Shown piece after piece: positions 52,590-61,046 of a stretch of DNA of 64,000 nucleotides. Position 1 is the stretch's first letter, and each line of letters starts with the position of its first letter. The notes under the pieces are model-generated. The model saw only the letters and a list, made by a program, of their open reading frames with translations. It did no database searches and had not been told where the DNA came from. The stretch is from Bog-159 sp050008575 (GTDB taxonomy: Bacteria; Acidobacteriota; Terriglobia; Bryobacterales; Bryobacteraceae): the NCBI GenBank assembly GCA_050008575.1, contig JBEKMJ010000009.1, positions 46,063 to 110,062 of the forward strand, written 5' to 3'. The translations under genes and the position numbers were made by a program.

Positions 52590-52897
52590 GCTGGCAAGCG
52601 CGAAACCGGATATTGGCCGTCGATTGAAGGCCGATGAACGCGGATGAACGCAGATAGAACGGGAACTCCGGTATCATCTCACAACCGGTGCAACCGAAAA
52701 CCACGGCGGGCAACATGCGCAAAAACGCTGATGTCGGGCGAACGCTCATAGGACGCCCAGCGGCCTGCGCACTACAGCGCTGAATCGCGTCTTTTCACCC
52801 AACAGCCAGATTCGGAACGATGCAATTAAACCCTTTCCTCATTGGCCCCTGCGTTGCTTGAGCCACCGCACAAATCCGCTACCGGGAGGTACGGCTT
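52590..52897. other. 308-bp gap before the second Rieske operon
   Basis: Contains gatgaacgcggatgaacgca, a simple direct repeat near 52634-52652, and no coding frame I trust. Presumably the promoter of the operon starting at 52898; GGGAGG precedes the start codon. No clear sigma70 site was recognised. Confidence 0.35.
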
Positions 52898-53329
52898 ATG
52901 GAGCAGGAACGGCGCTCGGTCATCCGCTGGCTGTTGGGCGGTGGCTTCGCAGCCTCAATCGCTTCCTTCCTTTATCCAGCCGTCAAGTTTATCAATCCGC
53001 CGGACATTCCGGAAGCGTCCGTCAATGAGGTTTCCGCAGGCAAGACTCAGGATCTGAAACCCAACACCGGCAAGATCGTCAAGTTCGGCAGCCAGCCTGC
53101 CTTGCTGGTTCGCGTCAGCGACACCGAATGGCGCGCCTTTTCCGCCGTCTGCCGACACCTGAACTGCACCGTGCAATATGACGACGCCCGCCGCCAGATC
53201 TGGTGCGCGTGCCACAACGGCTTCTACGATCTGAACGGGAAGGTGGTGTCCGGACCGCCTCCCGGCCCGCTCGAAGAGTACACCGTAAACGTGCGGGGCG
53301 ATGAGGTAGTCGTCTCCCGCCGCACTTGA
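52898..53329 (+). CDS. Rieske iron-sulfur protein of the second bc-type complex
   Basis: 143 residues. Residues 1-30 form a membrane anchor that starts with a twin-Arg pattern (ERRSVIRWLLGGGFAASIAS). The 2Fe-2S ligands are C85-R-H87-L-N-C90 and C103-A-C105-H106. The domain ends VNVRGDEVVVSRRT. First gene of a four-gene unit with cytochrome b and two multihaem cytochromes. Different enough from the Rieske protein at 50389-50868 to be an older paralogue. Confidence 0.93.
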   Translation: MEQERRSVIRWLLGGGFAASIASFLYPAVKFINPPDIPEASVNEVSAGKTQDLKPNTGKIVKFGSQPALLVRVSDTEWRAFSAVCRHLNCTVQYDDARRQIWCACHNGFYDLNGKVVSGPPPGPLEEYTVNVRGDEVVVSRRT

Positions 53330-53341
53330 AAGGAATAAATC

Positions 53342-54418
53342 TTGGCAAGCGCCACACATCCGGTAGGTCTGGGCGGCTGGCTCGACGAGAGGCTCGGACT
53401 CAGCGCGTTGCGCGAGTTCGCCGCGCACAAAACCGTGCCGCTGCACTCGGCCACTGCCTGGTATTATTTCGGCGGCATTACCCTGTTCCTGTTCACCATC
53501 CAGGTGCTCACCGGCGTCCTGTTGCTGCTCTATTACCGGCCCAGCCCTACCGAAGCCTACGAGAGCGTGCAGTTCATCATGACCCGCGTGCAATTCGGTT
53601 GGCTGGTGCGCTCCATCCATAGCTGGTCCGCCAACCTGATGATCCTCACCGCCTTCATTCACATGTTCAGCGTGGTGTTTCTGCATTCTTATCGCAGGCC
53701 GCGGGAGGTCACCTGGCTCAGCGGGCTGGTGTTGCTCGGGCTGGCTCTGGGCTTCGGCTTCAGCGGATACCTGCTGCCCTGGAACAAGGTTTCCTATTTC
53801 GCGACCAAGGTGGGGACCGACATGGCGGCCAGTGTCCCGCTGGCAGGGCATCAGTTGGCGCGCTTCCTCCGCGGCGGCAGCGACGTGGAAGGCGCCACCT
53901 TGACCCGCTTCTTCGGGTTCCATGTGGCGGTTCTCCCCGGCTTGACCACTTTGTTGCTGATCGTACACCTGGGGCTGGTGCAGCGTCACGGGATGAGTTC
54001 GCCGCCGTGGAGCGAGGGCAAAACGCTCGCCCAAATGCGCTTCTTTCCCAACTTTTTCTTACGCGAACTGATGGCTTGGTATGCGGCGCTGGCAGTCCTG
54101 GGATCGCTGGCGGCATTGTTTCCGTGGGAACTGGGCGAGAAGGCCGACCCGTTCGCGCCGGCTCCCGCGGGTATTCGCCCCGAGTGGTATTTCCTGGCGC
54201 CCTTCTACACCTTGAAGCTGATCCCCAGCCATGTTTGGCGGGTCGAAGGGGAACTGCTGGGCCTAATGGGTTTTGCCCTCCTGGCAGCCTGGTGGGTGCT
54301 GCTGCCCTTCTGGGCCCCTAACTCCAAAGGCACTCTGCGGACGCGATGGGTAACCGGCGCGGGCGTGGCCCTGATGGCCTACCTGGTCACCTTCTCGCTA
54401 TTGGGGTACTTCCGATGA
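53342..54418 (+). CDS. cytochrome b of the second bc-type complex
   Basis: 358 residues, eight predicted helices in a single chain. The haem-ligand helices are visible: LVRSIHSWSANLMILTAFIH, FSGYLLPWNKVSYFATKVG and FFGFHVAVLPGLTTLLLIVH. The Qo-site motif is PEWYFLAPFYTLKLIP. Starts with TTG 53342, GGA at 8 bases upstream, 12 bases after the Rieske stop, and its stop overlaps the next ATG. No haem c domain is attached; electrons must leave to the downstream multihaem cytochromes. Confidence 0.92.
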   Translation: MASATHPVGLGGWLDERLGLSALREFAAHKTVPLHSATAWYYFGGITLFLFTIQVLTGVLLLLYYRPSPTEAYESVQFIMTRVQFGWLVRSIHSWSANLMILTAFIHMFSVVFLHSYRRPREVTWLSGLVLLGLALGFGFSGYLLPWNKVSYFATKVGTDMAASVPLAGHQLARFLRGGSDVEGATLTRFFGFHVAVLPGLTTLLLIVHLGLVQRHGMSSPPWSEGKTLAQMRFFPNFFLRELMAWYAALAVLGSLAALFPWELGEKADPFAPAPAGIRPEWYFLAPFYTLKLIPSHVWRVEGELLGLMGFALLAAWWVLLPFWAPNSKGTLRTRWVTGAGVALMAYLVTFSLLGYFR

Positions 54419-55704
54419 GACATGTCATTGGAGGGCGGCCTATCCTGGCCGCCGCCGCTTTTCAAGGCGGCCTCTTGCTTTTAGCCCTCACCCCGCCCGC
54501 CCAGGCCAAAGACACTTGCATCGGCTGCCACTCCAACATGGAAGGCGCCCTCAAAGCCCCCGTCGCCGATTACACCAACGACATCCACGCCCACCACGGA
54601 TTCAGTTGCGCCGATTGCCACGGCGGCGATCGCAACGCGGACGATCCGGAAATCGCTATGAACCCCGCCAAAGGGTTCAAGGGACACCTAACCCGCACCG
54701 CCGTGCCCGCGCTCTGCGCGCATTGCCACAGCGACGCGGCATTCATGCACCGGTTCAAACCGCAACAACGGGTGGACCAGTTGGCCCTTTACCTGACCAG
54801 CGTTCACGGCAAACGCCTGGCCACCGGAGACACCGCCGTGGCCAACTGCGTGGACTGCCACGGCGTACACAACATCCGCGAGGTGAAGGACCCGCAGTCG
54901 CCCGTCGATCCGCTTAAGCTGCCGGAAACCTGCGCGCACTGTCACGCGGACGCCGCCCACATGGCGCCCTATAAAATCGCGACCAACCAGTTCGCCGAAT
55001 ATCGCGCCAGCGTGCACTGGGAAGCCCTCTCCCAGCGGGGCGATCTTTCCGCGCCGAATTGCGCCTCTTGCCACGGCAACCACGGTGCCGCTCCTCCGCA
55101 AGTTGCGTCGGTCGCCGAGGTCTGCGGCGCCTGCCATGTCCTGTTCGAGGAAATGTACAACAAGAGCCCGCATCGGCCGGTATTCGCCGCCATGGGCGGA
55201 GGCGGCTGCACGGTTTGCCACGGAAATCATGGCATCCGCAAACCTGGCGTTGAGATGCTGGCCGGAGCCGGCGCGGTCTGCGCCCAATGCCACGACGCCA
55301 CCTCCGCCGGAGGAGCGGCCGCCGCACAAATGGCGGATATGCTGACCCGCCTGGATGCGGCCCTCACCCAGTCCGACGCCGTGCTGCATCGCGCGCGGGA
55401 TTCCGGCATGGAAGTGTCCGAACCGACCCTGCGCCAAATGGAAGGCCGCCAGGCCTTGGTAAAGGCCCGCGTGGCCATGCACGCGTTTCAGGCGCCCGCC
55501 GTGGCCAAACCGATTGAAGAGGGTCTGGCCGTGGCGGCCGAGACGCGCCGCGCCGGAGAGAAAGCCTTACAGGATCGCGACTCCCGCCGCGTGGGGCTGG
55601 CGCTGTCGCTCGTAACAATTTTCGTTACAATGGCCGGGCTTTGGATGGCGATCCGTTCGCTGGAGTCGAAACCTTCAGCCGTCCCCAAGCCCGCCGGGAG
55701 GTGA
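54415..55704 (+). CDS. nine-haem cytochrome c with repeat-derived signal peptide
   Basis: 429 residues from ATG 54415 (overlap with the cytochrome b stop). Nine CxxCH sites: CIGCH, CADCH, CAHCH, CVDCH, CAHCH, CASCH, CGACH, CTVCH and CAQCH; several His ligands lie between them. A C-terminal membrane helix (about 390-415: LALSLVTIFVTMAGLWMAIR) anchors it. This looks like a cytochrome c554/NrfB-type chain of haems in place of cytochrome c1. Its N-terminal segment GGRPILAAAAFQGG equals the translation of a family B repeat (54430-54472), so the signal peptide seems built from it. Confidence 0.9.
   Translation: MRHVIGGRPILAAAAFQGGLLLLALTPPAQAKDTCIGCHSNMEGALKAPVADYTNDIHAHHGFSCADCHGGDRNADDPEIAMNPAKGFKGHLTRTAVPALCAHCHSDAAFMHRFKPQQRVDQLALYLTSVHGKRLATGDTAVANCVDCHGVHNIREVKDPQSPVDPLKLPETCAHCHADAAHMAPYKIATNQFAEYRASVHWEALSQRGDLSAPNCASCHGNHGAAPPQVASVAEVCGACHVLFEEMYNKSPHRPVFAAMGGGGCTVCHGNHGIRKPGVEMLAGAGAVCAQCHDATSAGGAAAAQMADMLTRLDAALTQSDAVLHRARDSGMEVSEPTLRQMEGRQALVKARVAMHAFQAPAVAKPIEEGLAVAAETRRAGEKALQDRDSRRVGLALSLVTIFVTMAGLWMAIRSLESKPSAVPKPAGR
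54430..54472. repeat. family B repeat forming part of a signal peptide
   Basis: gagggcggcctatcctggcc then gccgccgcttttcaaggcgg; matches gtggggcggccaatcttggc then cgcagccgcctttcaggcgg at 57081-57123 with few changes. In both places one frame reads GRPILAAAAFQ. Confidence 0.7.
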
Positions 55705-55707
55705 GTC

Positions 55708-56817
55708 ATGCTGCCGCCGGCCGCGTTTCTGGGACTGTCGCTGGCTTTGCGCTTAACTGCTGGGGGCCTGGAATCGCCCGCCAGCGCCGAGGTGTGCGGC
55801 CGTTGTCACCGCGCCATTCACGAATCCTGGAAGACTTCCACGCATTCGCAAGCCATGGAGAGCCGCCTGTTTCAGGATGCGCTCGCCATGGCGGAAGCCG
55901 ACTTCGGACCGGCCGGCCGCATGGTCTGCCTGAATTGCCATTCCCCGATTGCGGCGCGTATCGGTGACGTGGGCTTGGAACGCAAAGTGAGCTGGGAAGG
56001 CGTCACCTGCGACTACTGCCACTCCATCCGGGATGTCTCGTTCGACGGGCCGAATCCCAAAGCCGTTCTAAGCTTCGGCGCCCTGAAAACCGGGCCGCTC
56101 AGCGATGCCGTCTCCAAGGCGCATCAGACCGCGTATTCGGCGGTGCATACCTCCTCCGCCCTTTGCGCCTCCTGCCATGAATACAAGAATGCCGCCGGCT
56201 TTCCCGTGCTGACCACTTATTCGGAATGGAAGGCCAGCAAGTATTGGAAGGAAGGCAAGCAGTGCCAGTACTGCCACATGTCGCGCGTGGAGGGCGACGT
56301 GGTGGATCCGCACGTGGCGCGCGCGTCCACAGCCAAAATCAACCTCCACCAGATGCCCGGCAGCCACTCGCTGGAGCAGCTTACCAAAGCCATCAAGGCG
56401 CAGCTCAATACGGCGCGCGAGGGCGACGGGTTGCGCGTCACCGTGGATGTCGAAAACCAGACCGCCGGCCACTACCTGCCCACCGGATCGCCGCTGCGCC
56501 AATTGGTGATGGAGCTGCGGGCCGATTCCGCCGGCGGTCAGCACTTCACCGAACAGCGCATCTATGCGCGCACCGTCGCCGACCAGCACGGTACGGTCAT
56601 GATGCGCGAGCATTTCGCCTTCTTGAAGGCCGCCAAACTGGTGTCGGACACCCGCCTGGCGCCCGGCGAAAAGCGTTCCGAGACTTTTCTCTTCCCGATT
56701 CCCAAGGGCAGCCAAACCCAGGTGAAAGCTACCTTCTGGTATTACTACTCGCCGCTGGCGAACACGGAATCCCAAAAGCGTGTGACGTTCCTGACGCTGA
56801 ACCGCTTGGTCCAGTAG
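55708..56817 (+). CDS. five-haem cytochrome c (c554-like)
   Basis: 369 residues with an export signal (LPPAAFLGLSLALRLTAGGL). Five CxxCH motifs: CGRCH, CLNCH, CDYCH, CASCH and CQYCH in the first 210 residues, as in multihaem cytochrome c554-type proteins. The second half has no haem and is a beta domain (VTVDVENQTAGHYLPTGSPL, then RQLVMELRAD), as in cytochromes that carry a C-terminal binding domain. GGAGG lies 6 bases before ATG 55708. Downstream of the nine-haem gene by 3 bases; electron exit route of the operon. Confidence 0.88.
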   Translation: MLPPAAFLGLSLALRLTAGGLESPASAEVCGRCHRAIHESWKTSTHSQAMESRLFQDALAMAEADFGPAGRMVCLNCHSPIAARIGDVGLERKVSWEGVTCDYCHSIRDVSFDGPNPKAVLSFGALKTGPLSDAVSKAHQTAYSAVHTSSALCASCHEYKNAAGFPVLTTYSEWKASKYWKEGKQCQYCHMSRVEGDVVDPHVARASTAKINLHQMPGSHSLEQLTKAIKAQLNTAREGDGLRVTVDVENQTAGHYLPTGSPLRQLVMELRADSAGGQHFTEQRIYARTVADQHGTVMMREHFAFLKAAKLVSDTRLAPGEKRSETFLFPIPKGSQTQVKATFWYYYSPLANTESQKRVTFLTLNRLVQ

Positions 56818-57290
56818 CGGCGGCGCCATGCGCCGTCCGCAACCTTATGAGCTGCGAGGCCGTGAAGACCCCATCCTCGGCGGACAGTTTGACCGCACCG
56901 CAGACATCGAAATCCGGCTGGCAGGCGGGGCCCCGCCCACTGGGTTGTCCCTGGGGCGTGATGCGTCCGATCGTGTTTCCACTGATGTCCCACGGGCTGT
57001 AAGCAGCGGTTGGCAACCGAGCTAACGATATTACCCGATACAGATAGTCCCTTGTAGAATACTGGCAGTTCGGTTGCACCGTGGGGCGGCCAATCTTGGC
57101 CGCAGCCGCCTTTCAGGCGGCTCCTGCTTTCACGGCGCGCCTCGTGGTGATCGGAAAGGCCGGCTGCAAGCCGGCTGCGGGCAGGATTGCCCGCCCCACA
57201 AACGCCATACTCACTTGTCGGCCAGGGCGGATATGGCGCTTTGGCCGCAACATCGATCTATGAAGAACTAACTGGACGATATACTAGTGC
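56818..57290. other. 473-bp gap; virginiamycin-lyase-like scrap and family B repeat
   Basis: A minus-strand frame near 56945-56995 reads SPWDISGNTIGRITPQGQ, reminiscent of Vgb/propeller blades, too short to trust. A long family B repeat occupies 57081-57199. No gene. Confidence 0.3.
57081..57199. repeat. family B repeat, longest copy
   Basis: gtggggcggccaatcttggc, cgcagccgcctttcaggcgg, later ccggctgcaagccggctgcg and gcaggattgcccgccccaca. One frame codes GRPILAAAAFQAAP, the same residues as the nine-haem cytochrome signal peptide. Confidence 0.7.
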
Positions 57291-57829
57291 TTAATTGCGT
57301 AAATTGACAATTGTATTTGGAAGCTGGCTACCCTTGACTTCAAGCTTCCGCCAGCGGAACGGTTTGGCCCGCTCATTGTGCCTCTGGAAAAAAGCTGCAA
57401 TGGCTTCACGCCACTGATCTTTCGTCTGGAAGCTTCCTCCGTTGAGGGTCTTGCGTTGCAGCAGGCTGAACACGATTTCAATCCGGTTCAGCCAACTGGC
57501 CGAAGTGGGCGTGAAGTGAAATTGGACGCGTCCCTCGAATCTCGCCAGCCAGTCATCGTTTCGTCTATGGGGCGAGTAGTTGTCGAGGATGACGTGGATT
57601 TCCCGGTCCCGCGGCTGATCTGCCAGCACGCCATCCAGGAAGTCTCGAAAGTCCTGCCGCTTCTTGAATTGGGTGAACTTCGTGTGAACCTGACGGTCTC
57701 CACTTCCAGAGCGGCAAACAGATTCAGCGTGCCGTGACGCTGGTAAGTGCTCTGCATCGCACGCACTACTTTGCCGCTATCGGTTTCCACATAGCCGGAG
57801 GCCCGTTCGATAACATTATTTTGAGCCAG
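57291..57829 (-). mobile_element. IS630 family transposase remnant, 5'-truncated and frameshifted
   Basis: Two frames: ERASGYVETDSGKVVRAMQS and TYQRHGTLNLFAALEV (57760-57829) pass by frameshift into DREIHVILDNYSPHRRNDDW, VQFHFTPTSASWLNRIEIVF and SLLQRKTLNGGSFQTKDQWR (57291-57629). The Asp (DNY) and Glu (WLNRIE) of the DDE centre are present, but the first Asp section and N-terminal HTH domains are missing. No terminal repeats recognised. It abuts the oxidoreductase stop at 57841. Confidence 0.8.
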
Positions 57830-57840
57830 CCGCCTCGCGT

Positions 57841-58998
57841 TTACGGCGCCGCCGGCACATCCACCCAGGCCCGCCCGGCCGTGCTGGCCAACTCCGCATC
57901 CAGGATCTGCAACTGCCGCAGCCCGTCCACGAATTGCGGATACTCGATCGGCGCGGAAGCGTCCTCCACCGAGTGGTAGAACCGCCGAAACACCTGCTTG
58001 AATGTGTCGTCGTAGCCTTCGCTGTGGCCACCCGGCAGATCGGCGTAGGGACGCGCGAGCGGCTGCAGGAGCGACGGGTCCTTGATAATGATTTCGTTGG
58101 GTGTGTTGCGGTGGCCGATCCACAGCTCGTCGGGCCGCTCCTGGTTCCACGCCACCGACGCCTTGCTGCCGTAGATCTCCATGCTCAGGCCATTCTTGCG
58201 CCCGGCGTTGACCTGGCTGGCCGTGAATGCGCCGCGCGTGCGCTCGCCCATGCGGAACAGCACCGCGCCGAAATCCTCCGTGTCGATCTCTACCTCGTCG
58301 TAATCTTCCGGGTTCAGCGTCTTGCCGGCGAAGGTCTCGATGGATTTCTTGGGACGCTTGCGGGTCTTATGGAACGTCTGCAGATCGGCGCACACCGACG
58401 TGATGCGCTGGCCGGTGACGTGTTCGGCCATATCGCACCAGTGCGAGCCGATATCGGCCATGCAGCGCGATGGGCCGTTGGACTTGGAATCGATGCGCCA
58501 GTTCCAGTCCGTGTCGTACAACAGCCAATCCTGCGAATAAGTGCCTTGCAGCACCAGGATCTCGCCCAGTTCGCCCGCCTCGCGCATGCGGCGCATCTGC
58601 TGCACCATGGGGTAGAAGCGCAGGTTGTGGAACGTGCAGTTGCGCAGGTTCTTCTCGCGCGCGAGCGCGGCCAGCTTTTGCGCGTTCTCGACGGAAGTGG
58701 ACAGGGGCTTCTCGCAGATCACGTGCTTGCCGGCGTTGAGCGCGTCGGTCACCATCGGGAAGTGCAGCGCGTTCGGCGTGCATACGTGGACTACATCCAC
58801 TTCGGGATCGTCCAAAATCTGATGGTAGTCGCTGGCGGTTTTGTCGACGTGGAACTCCTCGCCCAAGCGGCGCGCTTTCTCCTTCTGGCTCTCGCCGATG
58901 GCGTAAACCTGGACGAATCCCAGGCGGCGAATCCCTTCCAGGTGCACGCGGCCCACGAAGCCGGTGCCGAATACCGCGGCCTTCAATCGATGCAGCAT
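57841..58998 (-). CDS. Gfo/Idh/MocA family oxidoreductase
   Basis: 385 residues, NAD(P)-dependent sugar or inositol dehydrogenase-like. Rossmann start KAAVFGTGFVGRVHLEGIR (GTGFVG at 11-16), VCTPNALHFPMVTDALNAGK, the EKP motif at 96-98 (ICEKPLSTS), and SRCMADIGSHWCDMAEHVTG with the catalytic Asp/His. ATG 58998 has GAGG 5 bases upstream; a long upstream extension is antisense to the small membrane gene and rejected. Likely acts on a sugar; no transport genes near. IS630 debris lies right after it. Confidence 0.9.
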   Translation of the reverse strand: MLHRLKAAVFGTGFVGRVHLEGIRRLGFVQVYAIGESQKEKARRLGEEFHVDKTASDYHQILDDPEVDVVHVCTPNALHFPMVTDALNAGKHVICEKPLSTSVENAQKLAALAREKNLRNCTFHNLRFYPMVQQMRRMREAGELGEILVLQGTYSQDWLLYDTDWNWRIDSKSNGPSRCMADIGSHWCDMAEHVTGQRITSVCADLQTFHKTRKRPKKSIETFAGKTLNPEDYDEVEIDTEDFGAVLFRMGERTRGAFTASQVNAGRKNGLSMEIYGSKASVAWNQERPDELWIGHRNTPNEIIIKDPSLLQPLARPYADLPGGHSEGYDDTFKQVFRRFYHSVEDASAPIEYPQFVDGLRQLQILDAELASTAGRAWVDVPAAP

Positions 58999-59055
58999 TG
59001 TTCCTCTTTCCGAAGTGTCTAATTTAGCGCAAATGCTGATAGATTGGTATGCACG

Positions 59056-59346
59056 ATGTTGGTCCGCATCCGCTTTGGAAAAAGTGCGAAAGTGGATCGC
59101 GCACGGCGCAAGAACCGGCGCGTGGCGATGGCGTTCGCCTCTTTCCTTACGCCCGCGGCGGTCATGGCCGCGGCGCTGGGCATCTGGCGTCTGGCGGAAG
59201 ATCCGCACTGGGCCAGCGACTTCGCCATCCGTAAGGGCCTGTTCTCCCACTGGCAGGTGTGGTTCGGTTTCGCGGGACTGTTGCAGGCCGGCTCGCACTT
59301 CTTGTACCGGTATGGGCGCGCGGACCACAAGCGGGCGCGCTCCTGA
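59056..59346 (+). CDS. small membrane protein
   Basis: 96 residues: a basic N-terminus (RARRKNRR), then two hydrophobic stretches, MAFASFLTPAAVMAAALGIW and HWQVWFGFAGLLQAGSHFL, and a basic end (RADHKRARS). Unidentified. Divergent from the oxidoreductase, convergent with the HDAC-family gene by 9 bases; a start at 59044 would overlap nothing either. Start uncertain. Confidence 0.6.
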   Translation: MLVRIRFGKSAKVDRARRKNRRVAMAFASFLTPAAVMAAALGIWRLAEDPHWASDFAIRKGLFSHWQVWFGFAGLLQAGSHFLYRYGRADHKRARS

Positions 59347-59355
59347 ACCCGGGTA

Positions 59356-60288
59356 TCATTGCCAGCCGGTCTTCTCCAATACCTCCTTGGCCACATGTGC
59401 CGTATTGGCGTGAATCGTCACCGTGTCCTGCACATTCACGGCATAACCGCCGGCCAGCACGATGGCCACCGGGATGTGGCTGTGCAGCGCGGTCCAGATT
59501 ACCAGGTGGTCTCGTTCGCGCAGGCCTTCCAGGCTCAGCGACAGCCCCCCCAGTTGATCCTCGCAATAAGGGTCCGCGCCGGCTACGTAGACCAGCAGCT
59601 CGGGATGAAACATGTTCATCGCGGTGCGATATCCATTGCCCAGCCGGTGCAGATATTCTTCATCGCCCACGCCGTCCGGCAAGTGAATGTCGAGGCCGGA
59701 AGGCGGCTTTTCCGAGGGGTAGTTGTTGAACTGGTGAATGGATAGCGTGAACACGGAGTCGTCGCCGGCGAAAATGCCCGCGGTTCCGTTGCCGTGGTGC
59801 ACATCGCAATCCACCACCATGGCCCGCTCGATCCCGTGATCGCCGCGGCCCGCGCGCTGCATCGCGCGGATGGCGACCGCAATGTCGTTGATCGCGCAAA
59901 AACCTTCCCCATGCCCCCGAAAGGCGTGATGAAAGCCGCCGCCCACATTGAAGCCGATCCCCTGTTCCAGCGCCAGGCGCGCCGCCAGCATGCTGCCCCC
60001 GGCCGCCAGCCAGAAGGCTTCCACCAACTCGCGGCTATAGGGCACTTCCAGTTGCAGGATTTCCTGATAACTCAACGTGCCGGTGCGCAGCCGGTCGACC
60101 CAGCCTGGATCGTGAACCGCCAGGATATCCGCATCGCTGGCCGGCTCCGGCTGTACGAAATCCTCCGCCGTGGCGAATCGATCGCGTAGCAGCCGTTCGC
60201 GGATGTAACGGTACTTCTGAGATGGGAACACATGGTCTCCCAACCTCAGGTCGTAACCGTCATGGTAAACAAGTCGATAGGGCAGCAT
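59356..60288 (-). CDS. histone deacetylase family protein (AcuC/HDAC-like)
   Basis: 310 residues with the arginase/deacetylase fold. HDAC sites: GGGFHHAFRGHGEGFCAIND (the His pair), VVDCDVHHGNGTAGIF with Asp/His metal ligands, GADPYCEDQLGGLSLS with the second Asp, and the LAGGYA end in which Gly-Gly-Tyr keeps the catalytic Tyr. Bacterial members remove acetyl groups from lysines, polyamines or acetoin-linked substrates. It follows the RidA-like gene by 19 bases on the same strand, so both may be one unit. Confidence 0.9.
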   Translation of the reverse strand: MLPYRLVYHDGYDLRLGDHVFPSQKYRYIRERLLRDRFATAEDFVQPEPASDADILAVHDPGWVDRLRTGTLSYQEILQLEVPYSRELVEAFWLAAGGSMLAARLALEQGIGFNVGGGFHHAFRGHGEGFCAINDIAVAIRAMQRAGRGDHGIERAMVVDCDVHHGNGTAGIFAGDDSVFTLSIHQFNNYPSEKPPSGLDIHLPDGVGDEEYLHRLGNGYRTAMNMFHPELLVYVAGADPYCEDQLGGLSLSLEGLRERDHLVIWTALHSHIPVAIVLAGGYAVNVQDTVTIHANTAHVAKEVLEKTGWQ

Positions 60289-60307
60289 AAGGCTCCGGCG
60301 CGCGGCC

Positions 60308-60754
60308 TCAGATGTACGCGATCACATCCATTTCCACCAGCGAATCCCCCGGAATGCCGCCCGCCGCGGCGATGGTGGTGCGCACCGGTGGATTCTGGCC
60401 GAACCGGCCCTGAAATACTTCGTTCATGCCCTTGTAATCCTTCAAGTCGTTCAGGAAGACGCTGCATTTCAGCACCTTGTCCATGGACGATCCGGCATTC
60501 TCCAGCTCCTTCTGAATCTCGTCCAGCACGTGCGCGGTGTGCGCTTTGATGTCGCCCGCGAAATGCGCCCCTTTGCCGGCGATGAACAGCAGGTTGCCGT
60601 ATGAAACCGCGCCGCTGAACAACGGCGTAGTGGTGGGTTTTTCGCCCCGGTAGTGGACCTTTTTCTGCGGTCCCGATTGTGCTTTAGCGGCCCCGCCCGC
60701 GGTCGCCGCCAGAGCGCCACCGCGAATGAATGCCCGCCTGTTTGAGTTGCTCAT
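60308..60754 (-). CDS. exported RidA family protein
   Basis: 148 residues. A Tat-type leader precedes the domain: SNRRAFIRGGALAATAGGAA. The YjgF/RidA trimer domain follows (FIAGKGAHFAGDIKAHTAHV, LKCSVFLNDLKDYKGMNEVF) with the conserved Arg in NPPVRTTIAAAGGI and the acidic DSLVEMDVIAYI end. Cytosolic relatives hydrolyse enamine intermediates; an exported copy is unusual. GGAGGA sits 5 bases before ATG 60754. A longer upstream frame is rejected. Confidence 0.9.
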   Translation of the reverse strand: MSNSNRRAFIRGGALAATAGGAAKAQSGPQKKVHYRGEKPTTTPLFSGAVSYGNLLFIAGKGAHFAGDIKAHTAHVLDEIQKELENAGSSMDKVLKCSVFLNDLKDYKGMNEVFQGRFGQNPPVRTTIAAAGGIPGDSLVEMDVIAYI

Positions 60755-61046
60755 ATTCCTCCGGTGAACTAAACCGCTTTCGCGGTACCTCATGGTAGCA
60801 GCACTTGCCGCTGGGCTGCGCTCCTCCGGGTGACAGGCCACAGGCCAAGCGCCAACCCTCCGCAGCCCACTAAAAAAAACCACTTCCGCCAACCCCCGCC
60901 AAATCGGCGCCCCGATTCCCCGCCACCCCCGCGCTACCCTGATATCGGGGTAGCAAACCCAAATCGGCGTTCACCGGCATTCATCGCCGGCCAGAATTCC
61001 CCATCCCCCCGCCCCCCATTGGCTTTGTTCGGAACGAAAGGAAGCT

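Noticed and set aside
52955..54034. 359-codon minus-strand frame
   Set aside because: Antisense to Rieske and cytochrome b genes.
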